Positions 22,983-36,235 of a stretch of 64,000 bases of DNA are shown piece after piece. The notes under the pieces are model-generated. The model was not told the DNA's origin and made no database searches. It worked only from the letters and a program-made list of their open reading frames with translations. A program made the translations under genes and the position numbers. Every line of letters starts with the position of its first letter. Position 1 is the first letter of the stretch. Source of the DNA: Caenorhabditis elegans (taxonomy: Eukaryota; Nematoda; Chromadorea; Rhabditida; Rhabditidae); assembly GCF_000002985.6 (NCBI RefSeq), contig NC_003283.11, forward strand, positions 13,578,001 to 13,642,000, given 5' to 3'.

Positions 22983-25579
22983 TGTATGACTGTCTGTGTT
23001 ATTGTGGAAACACCAGAGGATATAACCGTCGAGATTTGGAAGAAGTAGAAGAAGGAAAGCGATTAAAAACCGGATGACACGGATGGCTCGATTGGGAGTG
23101 AAAGTCAGTCGGTTACGCAATTGGCAATGAGCAGGTGACAAATATAGAAATAGAAGGAGAACAGGTTGGATGTCAAGTGGAAACTGAACAGTACATAAAT
23201 AGAAAATGATGGATGAAAATGGAATTTGTTGGTTACTCTTTTATGCAGTTTCAAGTGGTTTCAACTACAAATGTTGTAGCATTTAGAGGTGGCTTGAGTA
23301 TGGCTATGAATTGATTTTGTGTTTGGTTGGAAGTTTATATTCAACTATTCTAAAGGAATCTATATTTTCTATTGCATGTAATCAGTCTTTGAGTTTGAAT
23401 ATTTTTCAAGAATTGAAATTCACCCTTTTTTGTGCTATTCCATCTATTCCACAAAACTCTTCCAAAGTTGAATGTCGTAAATAATTTTGTAAGAGTGCAA
23501 GTCTTATGGGGACGAAATTCTGACAAGACATGATAGACAGGCACCTACCTGAAGAATGCCTATAACCTACTTTTCTAAGAAAAAAATGGAGCAAAAACTA
23601 ACACTCCGTAGCGTCCGTCGTTTTGTGGGCTCCGGGACTGACTATAATTTTTTGGAACACATTAGAATCCGTGGAGGCACGAAAAATGTAGGCCTTAGCC
23701 GACTGGAATTCGGCAAAATTTTTCGAAATTCTCAATTTCCATTTAACAAAATTATCAGTCGGCTGTCGGCAGACGCTTTCAGCCGACAACCCTGAAATTG
23801 AGGCTGACGGCAGGTTGTGCCTAGATGAATACCTAACTCACATCTAACAAATTCGACACATAGAAAATTGTTTTTTGAACTGCGAAACTCTATTAAAACA
23901 CTAATGTAACAGTCAAGGTTAATCATAAACTCTGAAAAAAAACCTATAAATGGTCACAAAAAAGCATATCTAGCTGTATAATGTGCAACGGGGACGACTT
24001 TCGCTTTTTCCAGTTGACACTAAGAGGATCTATTGCACAAAAACTGGCCGTTGTCCGATGTCTGTGCCTCTCTATTTCTCTTTCAATTTTCCCTGATCTC
24101 ACCACCTCTTTATATATTATTACCAAATTTAATACAACAAGTTTCGAGAGATTCCCCCTCTCTCACATGCGTACACAACAATCATCATCATCACCAACTT
24201 TTGTATGACGCGTTTATACACAAAAGGTGAGTATTATACTTGTGAACGGAGTGATGATGGTTGAGTATTCAACACATATTGTTGTTAAGTGGATTATGAG
24301 GAAGTTTGACGAAATAAGATGACAGTTTAGGCAAATACTCAATGAGGTATTGTATAAAGGATCACAAGTTATTATTTCAATGTGCAAACCAAAAAGTTAC
24401 TGTGGAATGAGTCAGCCGAGGATAATCAAACACATTTTTAGGTTAGAAAGATTCCCACACCTAGAAAGAAATATTCAAGGCAAGAAATTAAGGTTATCTT
24501 TGAAGATATTCTGAATTCGAAAACCGTGAACAATACAGACCGCTTTTAAATATATATTCAATAAAGGGAAAACTCAACCTGGAAACTGAAAATAATGAAG
24601 TTCATTGAAAACTGTAAAACCATTTTCAGACAATTTAGAATGTTTTGGACACTTCTTGAGAGTAAACTATACTGCTCAATATTAGAGTTCTTGAATATTC
24701 TGAAAAATAAAAATTTTTAAACCAGCACTTGTACTCGAAAATTTAATTTCAATTTTTTGTTTCTACACAAAACTATGAAGGTTCGTTCTGATAGTGAAGT
24801 TTCACATCATTTGTAGACTTGTGGCAAATTTAAAATCGAAAAATAATTCCACCGGAAAAAAATGTAAATTAGTTCCAAAATTCTGGAATTACCAAAAAGT
24901 AGCAAAACATTTTTGGTAATCACTCTTATAGTTTTAAAATTTAATTTAAAAACTGAAAAATGTCCCAATCAGAAAATCATAACTTCAGTTCAAAAACAAC
25001 TGAGTAAACCTAGATACAAGTGATCAAAAACATTTCAAAACTGGGTTTCTGTCGAGTAGATAAAACTATGAGTAATGTACAAAATCATGGCTCATAAAAC
25101 TAAATTGAAAAGAAGAAAACCGGTTTGAGATGCAATTTTCTGAAAATAAAATGTCATGAGAAAGAAATTGAATTCTGCAAATGTTTAAGAAAAATTATTG
25201 TATAATTATGAGACTAAAAAGTCCAAATCTCATAAATCAACTTTTGAAACATATTTGGAACATTGAAACTTTAAACATCAGTTAAAAATTTTATTTTTTA
25301 TAATCTTCAATTGCCCGCGTAAAAACCAGTTTCTGCCAATTTATTTTTGAATGACAATGAGAACATCAAACACTTTTGAAAACTGTTTTTTTACATATGA
25401 ATGCAAAACTCATCTTTCAAAATAAACGTTTATCAAATCTAAATCGGCATCTACAAGAATTCAAAAAGTAATCACACACTCAATCACACATAAACAAATT
25501 AACAATATAAAAGCTCATTCCTGAAACACAAAAAACCAGGTTTTAAGTTTAATTGAAAGTGAAAACAATTAAATTGAAT
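22983..25579. other. Intergenic, no gene seen
   Basis: About 2.6 kb. 23540-23830 contains short repeats (GCACCTACCTG, AGTCGGCTGTCGGC, AGCCGACAACCCTG) resembling fragments of the 12844 element and of hAT-type termini. A pyrimidine-rich patch at 24055-24110 and a lone GTGAGT donor at 24226 could mark an unassigned non-coding first exon. The 3' UTR of fmo-4 occupies the right end. Confidence 0.4.
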
Positions 25580-28500
25580 CTAGAAGATTGTGGTCATGTC
25601 ATATTGTAGGTCAAACCACATTAGTGTTGCACCGTAAAGAGTAAAGAAAAGGAAGAATGAGAAGAAATAAACAGCTGGAGGAAGTGTTGATGTTGTGGAG
25701 CAGTATAGAAGAAGACCGGAGCAGAATAGAATTGAAATGTTTGTGGCAATCACTTTTTGAGTCGCATATCGGAAGTATTCGTCCTGAAATGAAATATTTC
25801 TTTTGGGGTTTGCAACAGAAAAATTCTGAAAATTGTAATTTCAGGGGTTTAAATTTGAAAAAATTTGAATTCAAACTCCTTCACACTTAAAAGTTCAAAA
25901 CGATTTTTGAGCTCACTTTTGGACATTAAAAAACACATTTCCATAAAAAATTAGCGGCTTATTGAAAAAACTGAAATTTTGGTTTAGAAACATTTCTCTC
26001 TTCTTATTCTCAGAATATTTCGTAAACCTCAAAACAACATAAGACACTTCTCAAATTTTTTTTTCCAACAAAAAATTCTGTCATTTTTATATCGAGTTGG
26101 GCAAAAAATATTCAGATTTTTTTAAGATAAAAACAAAAGACTCAAAAACAAACTGCTCCAATAGATGCTCTTTCCAAAATTTAAAAATTATCAAAAGTCT
26201 ATAGAACGCCAGTTTTGGAGCAGTTCTGCGGACCTAAAATAAGTGAACAAAAAAGTTTTTGTGGCAACCTAACAATCTTTTCAAATGAAATATGGTATAG
26301 GATAAGCTCGAACACGTTTCTTGTCAACATAATTCTACGTTTTAAATTTTTGAGCTTAATTTGAGACTAACCGTAGACCCTCTCTTCTTATGCTTCCTAA
26401 TCCTGCATTGTCTGTTTTTCAGTGGCTTCTTGACTCTTTCAGAAACTGTCCAAATAGCTTGCTCTGCACCTTCCCATGCATGTGGTCCAACCAATCTATA
26501 GGCATATGGTACATTTGCCCCCATGAAAAGTTTCATCCAGAATCTAGGATAAAAGAACAGATAATGCTTCATTGGCGGTAAACATCCAATAATCTCCGCA
26601 ATTTCGTCCATATAACTCATATAATCCACTTGAATCGTGTGCTTGATACTATCAAAATATCGTTTCTTCATTGCTGCCTTCTTTTTCTGAATATCATCGA
26701 TTTGTTCTTGACTTGATGGAAGTTGGCATCTTCCTGCAAATACTCTGGCAGCCCATCTACTTTGGATTTCAGAAATTGGAGCAATTGATCCAATTGGTTG
26801 AATGAGCCCGATGACTGCAACACTGTCACTGTTTGGTGGAAATACATATTTGTACAGAGGAACTTGTTGGTTCTGAAAAATGAAAAAGTTAAAATAGTTT
26901 GTTTGATAATTTGATCCTAAACAAATACAGAAAAAATTAGCTTTTCTCAATATAACTTGTGGGAATTCAGCCCTATATTATTTTAAATTACCCCATGTTC
27001 TAGAAAGTGAAGAAAACGAAAAAAAATATCGGGTAAGCTCGAGCAAATTTGTGTCAAAATATTTTTTTTCCATTTTCAAAAAGTAAATTTCTAGAAAAAT
27101 AAGATTAAGTCAAGCTTTTTCATTCAAATTTTGGTCATTGAAATAGTAAGAAAACAACCCAGCCAAAGAATAGGAATCATTCGCTTTCGTGAGTCCCGTT
27201 TATTTGTTGAGCTTAACCAAAATTTGGAGTTTTTTTGTGTCTTAATTTAAAGTCCTTAACACCCTTTTAGTGAAAAACAACTTTGTGAAAATTTAATTGG
27301 GTGTTTGATTAGAATGGTTTTTTTTCTCAAAACAAAGATCCGTTTGACATTGATCAAACTATATAGATGAAGTAATTTATCATTTTATATGTTGTTTACT
27401 CATCTCGCCCTTACCTTGATTTCTACAATATCCGAATCAACAAATGGAAAACCAAATGTGTATCCAGTGCATGTCAAAAATATGTCACACTTGAATTCTC
27501 TGCCTCCCTTCACAATAACACTGTTCTCAGTGAATGTATCAATATCTTCTGTGATTGTGATATATCCAGCACACAAAAGATTTGCGAGTGCATCATTTAC
27601 AGTAGGATGTTGTTGGAAAAATCTGTGATCTGGACGCAGACCATAGACATCGTGATCCATTCTTTGTTGGAGACGATACTCCATGAAGTCATTGGCAACT
27701 GCATGAGGGATTGTTTTCAGAAGTGTGTCATAATATCTGGAGAAGAGCTGAACATCATATGGCATGCCCCCTTGACTGACACGGTTGAAAATCCATGTTC
27801 CTCTTCGGGTAGAAATTGTGACCTGAAATTGATTCAACGTTCTACCGTCTGATGGCAATTGTTTTCGGTTAATATCCTATAGAATTTTAAATTTGCACAA
27901 TTTGTTAGGATTCGTGTCATAATTTTTTTTAATTGTGAACTAATCTACTCACTGATTTCGCAATTTTGGCAATATCAACTGCAATATCAAGAGCAGAATT
28001 TCCGATGCCGAGAAGAAAAACGTCTTTTCCTTCATATCCTGAAGTGTTTGTGTAGTCATAAGCATGTACGACTTTGCCTTTAAAATTATCCAAATCTGAA
28101 ATTACACCAATGTTTTTCAAAATCTTCTGGTTTTTCAGAGAATCACGTACTTTTCAATTCTGGATAAGATGGTTCTGCATGATGACCTGTGCACAAAATC
28201 AACTTTTCAAACTCTTCAATTTCTCCATTTTGCAAGCTGACAATATACTTGTTCTGTTCATTTCTTGAAATCTGAAATTTAAATTATTTATGAATTTTCA
28301 AAATCTCTGTCCCTGACTCTTTTCACTGGGGTATTGAACCGGATTTTGTCCATGAGTCCGAAATGCTCTGCGTAACTTTTGATGTATTCGATGACTTTCG
28401 TGTGATGCATGAAATTAGCGAATTCTGCTGGAGGAGGGAAATCCGAGTAGGCCATCATTTCCTTTGAGGTATTTACTACTGTGCTCTCCATTACGGTTCC

Positions 28501-28694
28501 TCCGATCTGAAAACTCTTGATAATGTCTATCGTGGTCAATATGAAGGACCTACGTCTTTCTGTCCAGGTCTGTAATTCCATAGTCCTCCAATATCAGCAG
28601 TTTTCTCAAAACACACAACATCAAGCCCTTCTTCAATACAGGCCTTGATGGCTGGCAGGCCAGAAGCCCCGGCGCCAACCACACAGACACGCAT
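25580..28694 (-). CDS. fmo-4: Flavin-containing monooxygenase
   Basis: Seven exons (28694-28554, 28506-28318, 28271-28151, 28095-27953, 27822-27415, 26872-26372, 25783-25580) give 568 aa. FMOs oxidise soft nucleophiles (N, S) using FAD, NADPH and O2 at the ER. The FAD-binding GAGASG lies at residues 7-12, the FMO signature FKGKVVHAYDY near 155-165, the NADPH-binding GIGNSALD near 177 and the TGY motif (LTCTGYTF) near 318. A hydrophobic C-terminal segment (about 515-555) is the usual ER membrane anchor. Length is slightly above the usual ~535. The NADPH loop has Ala where GxGNSG is common. Intron 2 uses a weak donor (GTCAGG), while CCA|GTGAAA is an alternative three codons earlier. A TTTTACAG site seven bases before the ATG suggests trans-splicing. 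The symbol is from memory (F53F4.5). Confidence 0.93.
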
Positions 28695-31639
28695 TTGAAA
28701 ACTGTAAAATGGGAAATGATTTGAAAAAGTGCAAAAGTCAAGTCAGAAACGTATTGTTCAAATAATGTTTTATGAAAGAAAATCAAAAAAGATTCGAAAA
28801 GTGAATTGAAAAGGGGGCAGGGATTTAATTGAAGAAGTAAAGAAACCTTCTCAAAGTGAGGGAGGATAGGAATAAAAAGGAAATAATGAAGAAAAAAGAA
28901 GTCGGAAGAATACAAAGAAAATATATTGGTGTGGGTGGGAAGAACTCGCTTGACCACCTGCTGATTGTGAAAGAACTATTACGTGATTGTGGTGTTGAAG
29001 CATGCGAAAATCGCGGAAGGAACGAGAAGGAGGAGGAGGAGGAAAAGGCGATGAAAGAATACAATAGAGAAGAAAAAAAGATGAAATACAAGAACAAGTT
29101 TTAGCTTCTCGCCTCCTCTTCCTGCCAGTGATAACCGTTAACAGGATGGCAGGATTTCACCGTTCGGGAAACTGATAAATGCAACATTTTAGACACACTT
29201 CACGTGTAGAATGGGTGCGGTTTGAGTTGATTTATCGGTAGTTTTGTAATATATAGGAAATCATTGTTCAATGAAATATATGATATTAAGCTAGGAGGTG
29301 ATAATATAATAATATTTATTTGATATGGGGAAGTGCAAACTCTATATTTTGTCAGCGTTATTGTCTTTGGCAAGGAAACAAAACAAATCCATCTCGAGAC
29401 TTCAAAACGAGAAATGCTTCATTTGAAAACTGATGCTTCAAATGGATTATCACTAAAATGTAAAATTAACCTGTATGAACCTGTATCCCTGTATGAACCT
29501 GAATGAATATTTTTAGTTCACTTTTCTCTAATTTTAAGGCACGCCTAATATCCTAAAAATTGTTTACAATGATTTTAAGGCTTCTAGGAAAGCATGCTGA
29601 ATGTTTTTATCAGAAAGTTTTCTTACTAACTCGGTCTAAAATTTTCAAAAATTATTAAACAAAAGATACAATGTTTATAATTTTGGCTGAACCCTAAAAA
29701 CCTCAAAATTATTAAAAAATCAACAGAAATACGTCTTTTGGGGCAGTTTAAAAAGACTTGACTTCGCGAATGGACACAAAAAAGTTAACTTTAGCAAGTG
29801 AAAAACATGAATTTAATTGAACTTACTTCCTGAATCCTAAAACTGACTTAACATAGATCATTGTACATATTACTTACAATTAGTGTAGTTAATTATTGTA
29901 AACATTTTTATATCTTCCTAGTCTTTATCGTGTCTCAAAATTTAAAGAAAAACTGGTTTTTGTGTGGATTACCTGTTTTTCTTACAATGTTTGACAAATT
30001 ATCGGTATCTTTCAATTATTTTTTGTTCTAATCACATGCAAATTTGTAGTCTATGCAATATTCTTTGTAAGAACAAATATTCTAAAAATCTAAAAAGTAA
30101 ATTTTTAGACATCTAAATTCCTTTAGCTGATAGTATTTTAAAACAACTCTCAAAAAAAAATTAAAACCTTTTTCTTGAAGAAATACGGTAAGTGCTTTCA
30201 ACATACACTATTCAATTTTCGCTACACAGGAGCTTAAAATGTTATTGCATAAAGACTTTTGTGTCTAACAAACGAGTTTTATCTTCAACGCAACATTATT
30301 CCCTATTCATCTTATTATGACTCAATGGAAAACTTTGTTTTACATTTATACTATAAAACTACGTCATTGTCTAGAAACCGGGATCCTAAAACCTTCTAAT
30401 CCGATTATTTCTTTTTTTTTTATTTCAAAAGAGGTGACGGATGTTACAACCTAACCAGTTCTTCGTCTTCTGATCCGTGAATGCATCCACCTGTGGAGAT
30501 CAAGTTTATATTGTTGAAAAGGAAGTGAATGACGGATTAAAGAGCGGTTTAGAATATATATTTAGGCGGAGAAGTAACAGTTTTGTAGGTTATTTTTTCA
30601 GTAGGGAATATAAAAATGGACAATCGGTCACGAGATGACCATAATATCACGATGATTCTCGGCAAATTGCGTGGTCTTTCAAATAGTTTAGTCAACAACT
30701 AAGATAGAAAACTTCTGTACTGCTGCAATTAATTGATAATGAAAGTGAATTGGTATGATATCATCTGGGGGAGTGGTGTCAGGGAACATTCTGAGATTCA
30801 AAAAACAGCTGGTACAAGCTGACTGACAAACAGATGTGACGGTACTTCAGAGAACGCAGAAAATTGATCAAAAAACAATAGCCAACAGGTTTATTCGTAC
30901 TGAACGGTTAGGTGTGAAGTATGTCAGATTAGAGTAGAGCTATGGAGGAAAAGTGTCTGAGACAGTCTAGAATAGATCAAGTGCCACTATGGATAGCTTT
31001 TTGGGAACATACTCAAAGAAAAGGTTTACTGAAAGATTGCCCGAGAGAACCTAAGACAGATGTAGTGACACTACTGTGTAACTTTTAGAAACAAACTAAA
31101 AATAATTGGCCTGGTGAAGGGGCTTTGCTCTGAAAAGTATAAGTTTTTGGAGATGACTTTAAGCCTTTGGTACACAGGGAAAACTTTGAGAAAAACTATT
31201 TACACGACTTTACAGATACTACAAGCAACTAGACTGAGGAAAGTATCCCAGTCTAGAATGTCACGTACATGTCAGGAATGTCACGAATTGTGAGGAATTG
31301 TGTGAATGATGTTATTGCATTGGGAAGAAGATACAAAAAATGAAGGAAAAGGTGTTTTTGATGGAGAGATTGATAAGAAAATAAGGATTTGAAATGAAAA
31401 AGTTTCCTAATAGAAATGTTGGGCAAGTTGATCAGTAAAATGTTCCAATAGATAATGCATTATTTAAAAATTCAGAGAAAATAGAAAAATAAACAAGAAG
31501 AATGGCAAAAACAGCTATTTAAAAAACCGAGAAATTTCAAAAAAATGAGCTATGAATCGAAAATTCTTTAAAAAATCAACATTAGGACTACAAATGCTAT
31601 ATAAAGTTTTTTTTGTTAACTGCATCAATAAAAATACAA

Positions 31640-32345
31640 CAATCTCAATTTCGATGATCAGTGGGGATGCTTTTTATAGACGTCTTTTTGCAGAAAAAGT
31701 GTGTCAGATATGGTAAAAGTGCAATAATTGCAGAAGTTCAAGATCGCCTAGATTTCATTGAACCAGCAAAACCTTTTTCTTTGCAAAGAAATATCAAAAG
31801 TGGAGAATAGAAACGAGAGTCGTGTTCAAACCAACCATGGTTCAAAAGAATATCATTCGAGGAGGCGGTCGAGATTCAAAAAGTGCATACTAACAAAGAA
31901 TTTCGAAATCAACAGAAGGACTACGTGCAGCAGCTGAGAAGGCATCCGATGGATTGAAGCGGCAAAAACGAGAGAAATATAATTGCTAGAAGAGAGACGC
32001 AGAGTGCGGAGACATTGTGACCTGGATCGTATCCAGCAAGAGAATGAGGAAGCCTACAATGAGGAATTAGAGACGGAGACTAGAGATGGCTAACGCTAAA
32101 AAGTTGAATGCGTCCGCGCGGGAATATCTCCAGCAGTCGTCGCCTCTTGTTCCCAGAGGACGGTTAGTGCGTGAATTGTGGGAATGGAGTGATGGTCGAA
32201 ATAAATCGGGATTATAAACCAAGAAATTCAATGAAGTCTGAAAGCTTTTTTGTTGATTTTCAGAGACTACCCACGCAACGAAGGGGAGGAGCGAGAGCAT
32301 TGTGAAATCAAAGTTTACCAGCTCAAAGAATTTGATGGAAAATTA
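31640..32345 (+). pseudogene. Possible decayed gene relic
   Basis: Several coding-like fragments lie in order on the plus strand but in different frames: one from about 31732 (EVQDRLDFIEPAKPF), one ending at 32090 (DLDRIQQENEEAYNEELE, charged and helical), one at 32087-32215 (SAREYLQQSSPLVPRGRLV) and one after a TTTTCAG at 32264 (YPRNEGEEREHCEIKVYQL) that ends at a stop near 32358. The GC content is above that of the surroundings. Frame changes and stops between fragments suggest a pseudogene; an unrecognised spliced gene is the alternative. Family not identified. Confidence 0.25.
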
Positions 32346-32795
32346 TTTGTTGGTTTTTGATGCTAAAATTTAATGGGGTTTTAATAGTTTTACAACTTTT
32401 GAACAAACATTGAATTCAGATAAATTTAACTGCAAACATCTTTACAGATAAAGTTCAATAAATTCTTACGATTGAAGATGAAAAATGTTTTGAATTTTTC
32501 TAGATTTCTTATGATGTTTCGTTTCAAAAAAATAAAAAGAGCTGAATTATTTTTGAATTATTTTCAATATTTTTGCGTTTTACGGCATTTCTGGTTGGTT
32601 TTTCTTAATTTTTCAAAGAATAAATAAAGGAAAGCGTATCAGTGTTGCTGGAAAACGCTTAAAATGTTAAAAACTACATCTCTTTGTGCGGAAATTTGAA
32701 AATAATGCAGCTCTTTTTTTTGGAAATTGAAAAGATCATTAAAAATCTAGAAAAATTCGACGAATTTTTTACAGTTATATTTGGTATATTGGGAC

Positions 32796-32913
32796 CAAGG
32801 GTGTCAATGTCCCGTAAAAATTACAAAAACGGGACAACGGATGTCCCGTTCCCGCGAAAACACCCAAAAAACGGGACAACGGGACAAACGGGACACGGGA
32901 CTTGACACCCTTG
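32796..32913. mobile_element. 118-bp hAT-like MITE with perfect 8-bp duplication
   Basis: The ends are CAAGGGTGTCAA and its reverse complement. The flanks are a perfect 8-bp duplication, ATTGGGAC, at 32788-32795 and 32914-32921. The interior repeats ACGGGACAACGG-like units. The CAAGGGTG terminus and 8-bp duplication point to the hAT superfamily. Non-autonomous. Confidence 0.85.
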
Positions 32914-33416
32914 ATTGGGACTGTTTTCTCTCATTTATAGCAAAAAAACCACAGAATTTGACCGACAAACTTAAGATTAGCAGGTATAAAACACACTGTC
33001 GATATATTCAAAAACTAAAAACTTGAAAAATTCTTTCCTTTTCTGTAGTCTTAATGAAAAAGTTTCATGTTAAAAACTTAAATCCAGAACACTGAAATCT
33101 TTCTTGCAAAGCAGGGAAAGTGAAAGTCCATTATTTCACTTGCTCGTTCAAAACTAAAGCTTTGTTATCTCATCTTTGATTTTCAGATTTTTGAAGCTTT
33201 GAGGATTGATTCTGGAAGATTTAGCTTTCAAAGATCAATCATATTTTGTGGTCTGGCTTCTGGCTGCCAACTGAACAGGACAACATTAGTTTCAGCCTTG
33301 GAAAATTTGGAAGTTCAAAATTTAGTTCACACAACTGAAGAATAACACTTTACTCAAAAATAAAAATTACGAACAATCATAGATTGTAATACAGACGATA
33401 CTTGAGTTTTAGAAAA

Positions 33417-33864
33417 TTATTCGGAATCAGATTCAACTTGAATGGAAATCTCGTCTGGTTGACCGAATTCAGCTGCCTTGCTTTCAACGAAGGCCTTGTA
33501 GGCTTGCTGAAATTAATGGGTACTTATACTCCTGGGAGACAAACATTTGAACTAAATACTAACCTGATCATTAGCTGGTGCTTGTTTGATAGCTGCATCA
33601 GTCTCAGAAATGATTTCTTGGAAAATAGTTTTTCCTGATTTCTCAGAAATTTCTCCATCGTTGTTGTGGCTGGCTGTGATGTCTACAAGCTTGTTAGCGG
33701 TTTCCTGGGAAATTCCAGCATCGAGCAACTCTTGCAGATAATTGTTTTCTAAAGAACTATCAATTAAAATCGAAAATTAAATTAGTAACTTTACCATTCT
33801 CGTTGAGGGCAATAACGGAAACAGCGAGAATTGCTACAAAAAGAGATGTCCAGATAGAGTTCAT
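33417..33864 (-). CDS. Small secreted acidic protein, possibly SXP/RAL-2 (DUF148)-like
   Basis: Exons 33864-33795, 33748-33564 and 33506-33417 give 114 aa. Residues 1-20 (MNSIWTSLFVAILAVSVIAL) are a signal peptide. The mature part is helical and acidic (QELLDAGISQETANKLVDI, ending VESDSE), which recalls the SXP/RAL-2 family of secreted nematode proteins, but the match is impressionistic. A TATAAAAT box lies 42-49 bases upstream of the ATG, so the message is probably not trans-spliced. Clean donors and acceptors throughout. Confidence 0.8.
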
Positions 33865-33905
33865 GTTGAAATGATTTAAATCGTCAAATGAGGAATCTAC
33901 CTGTT

Positions 33906-33913
33906 ATTTTATA
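33906..33913 (-). promoter_or_regulatory. TATA box of the 33864 gene
   Basis: TATAAAAT on the minus strand, 42-49 bases upstream of the start codon, at a distance compatible with a short 5' UTR. Confidence 0.55.
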
Positions 33914-34438
33914 CTAACGGATTAACTGGTACATGGAAACTGCCGGATTATCGTATGAAAAATGATCATTGTTCGATCGATATGGTTATGTAGGCGGATT
34001 TACAGAGAGATGAACTTTGGTGTTAATTGGGAGAGACTAACCAGGGGAACAAAAGTAATAGGTTTTGATTTGTTGGACATTCCTAGAGGGCATTTGATTT
34101 ATAAAAAATTTAGTGAAATGTTCGAATAATAGAAGACATATGAGAACTTTTGTATATTTCAGACATCAATCCTTCATTGAATAACAGTATCTTCAAGTAA
34201 TTTTTTAAGATAACCTTTTGGGAATAAATACACAAAAAAAACTGCACATTGAATGTGTAAGTACCAATAATGTTTTTTCTTGCGATTTTTCTCAATTGAC
34301 TTTTTTCTGTTTTTTTTTAAATTAATGAATTATATTTTATTAAATTTAGCAAGCACGGTTTGCGATAGTATGTTACTTTTGGCATTTCTGGCGATCACAA
34401 AAGTTGCCATAAAAACGTTCAAAAAACTTTATTAAAAA
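33914..34438. other. Intergenic
   Basis: Promoter side of the 33864 gene and the 3' UTR of the next minus-strand gene. AATAAA (minus) is present at about 34428-34433 and again near 34336. No further gene. Confidence 0.4.
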
Positions 34439-35967
34439 TCAGAAAAACTGTAAATAAAGCGACGTGAGTCCTCCATAAATGCTGGAATAATGTCCGAAAA
34501 CTGGAATTTGATTGAGAAATTCTCCGAGTTTCAAATAAAATTGTTCGCGATTCTTTGATTGCGTCATAATCCGTGGCACAGTTCCATCAACCATATGTTG
34601 AACTCCTTTTGAAACTTTATCTGCTTTACATCTGTCATTTTTATCCAAAAACCAGAAATTATATTTTTCAAGCACTTTCTCCTTATTTCCACCAGTTTCT
34701 CCGTCCATTTGAATCATGATCGGTGGGTTTTTCTGGTCTCCGTAAATCCATTCCCATCCCGTTACCAGACTGAAAATAACAGTTTTGATGAGCTTAGAAG
34801 ATCGATTTAAAATTTAAGATGCCTTGGATAAATTTTAAGTTAAATTGAATTTAAAAATATGAAACCTTGAATCATCAACTTTTTTGGTAGCCATACCTGT
34901 ATGGAACATAATCACATGAATAATCTCCACGGAGACAAAACATTTTAACAAGATCTGGGTCAGTAATATACACACTTTTCTGCCAAAATAACCATGATTC
35001 TACTAAAGACTGACTGGAAGATTTTGAGGGAATATAGAAGTTTGCACCGTTCATTGTTCTTTTTCTGAAATTATCCAATCAATCGTTTCAATCATATTTA
35101 ACAACTGTATTTTATTACCGAATATCAGCGGTTCCTTCGAATCCTTGTTGATCAAGAAGAATATCACTATTCTCATATTTACTCACATCGACCAAGTTAA
35201 GAAAATTATCACGCCAAACTGTATCAGCCTGAAGCATCCAAAACGGTTTTCCAAGTTTTTGAAGTGCATGAATCATATTGGTTCTCATTAGGAAAAAGCT
35301 CATGTATGTTATGTCATATGGGCGGAATGTTTTCTGAAAATAATCACGTGATGAAAATTAATGTTTTTTGTTTGAAAAAATATTTCAGATGGAAGCTAAG
35401 GATTTTAAGTTTTAAGTATCAACATTATACAATACTTTTTTAAAAACCTACAAAAAAAGGAAATTAGTTGCGCTAGAGAACCCTAGACAATTTCAGAATA
35501 AAAATTTCAGAATATTTAATTGTATTATTTTCAAAATGTTCTCTTGTTTTAATCAAACTCCACAAACAAACAACTCCGCCTTTAAATTCAAAACTCACTT
35601 GAAGTACTGGTGCCAACCAGATGACAATATTCAATCTTGGATACACTTTTCGAAGACTTTCTTCCGAAAACTTATCCATAACTAAGAATAGCATTTTCTG
35701 GTGAACACCCACAAAACTTTTTGTATTGCACAACCAATTCAAAGTCATTTTTACAGCGTGTCGATTCAAAAGCATAACTCCGTATCCATCAGGAAGTTTC
35801 CTTACAGCTGTCTTCAACTCTTCATACTTCACAATATGACTCCAATGAAATTCAGCTTCATTTTTGCGAAGAACTTTTAGATTTTTATAATTTTGATAGA
35901 TATTATTAAATATTAAAGACAATGGAATAGCTGAAAAAAGAATGAATGCAATAAAGAATGGGCGCAT
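34439..35967 (-). CDS. Nucleotide-diphospho-sugar transferase-like type II membrane protein
   Basis: Exons 35967-35599, 35333-35119, 35064-34897 and 34769-34439 give 360 aa. Residues 4-22 (FFIAFILFSAIPLSLIFNN) form an N-terminal signal anchor, giving a Golgi-type lumenal catalytic domain. The body has the order of motifs of the Nucleotid_trans (PF03407-like) proteins expanded in C. elegans: an early VMLLNRHAVKMTLNWLC strand, MLFLVMDKFSEESL, RTNMIHALQKLGKPFWMLQADTVW with the acidic site, and DILLDQQG. It probably transfers a sugar to a glycoprotein or glycolipid; donor and acceptor are unknown. All junctions keep phase. AATAAA (minus) lies a few bases past the stop. Confidence 0.82.
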
Positions 35968-36235
35968 CTTTTTTATGTTGATTGAATCTGGGAGGCTTAG
36001 GAACGGTTTTTATGTTGTCCTACTTTTAATTATCTATTTGTAACATCGAGAGTAGGTGGTCAGGTTTTGAACACCTCTTGAGGTTACAGAGAAGGGCGCA
36101 AACTTAATGTTTCCGTGGATCTACTGTTTTTTTTTTGTTTTATTGCAATGCTAACACGGCAACGAACTATCTTTACTTTATTGATTTTTAAAAAAGTTTT
36201 TTATTGGTTTAACAAAAAATTTAACAATCAAAAAA

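Larger units (their letters stand above)
28705..33416. other. Gene-poor 4.7-kb stretch
   Basis: 28700-29110 is purine-biased and codes for nothing convincing. 29110-30400 is A/T-rich. 30430-30500 contains, on the minus strand, a possible terminal exon (CACAG acceptor, then about 14 codons ending SEDEELVRL before TAA) with no partner found. 30600-31600 holds only short frames. Relics at 31640-32345 and a MITE at 32796-32913 are listed separately. Confidence 0.4.

Noticed and set aside
22983-23141. N-terminal extension of RDY-2 from an upstream Met
   Set aside because: The added residues form a hydrophobic stretch unlike the Ser/Pro/His-rich cytosolic start and would add a fifth membrane span. 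The Met at 22982 opens a cleaner protein.
28856-29104. Open frame rich in Lys/Glu upstream of fmo-4
   Set aside because: Low-complexity purine-rich DNA. The reverse strand is equally open, and no splice or termination signals support it.
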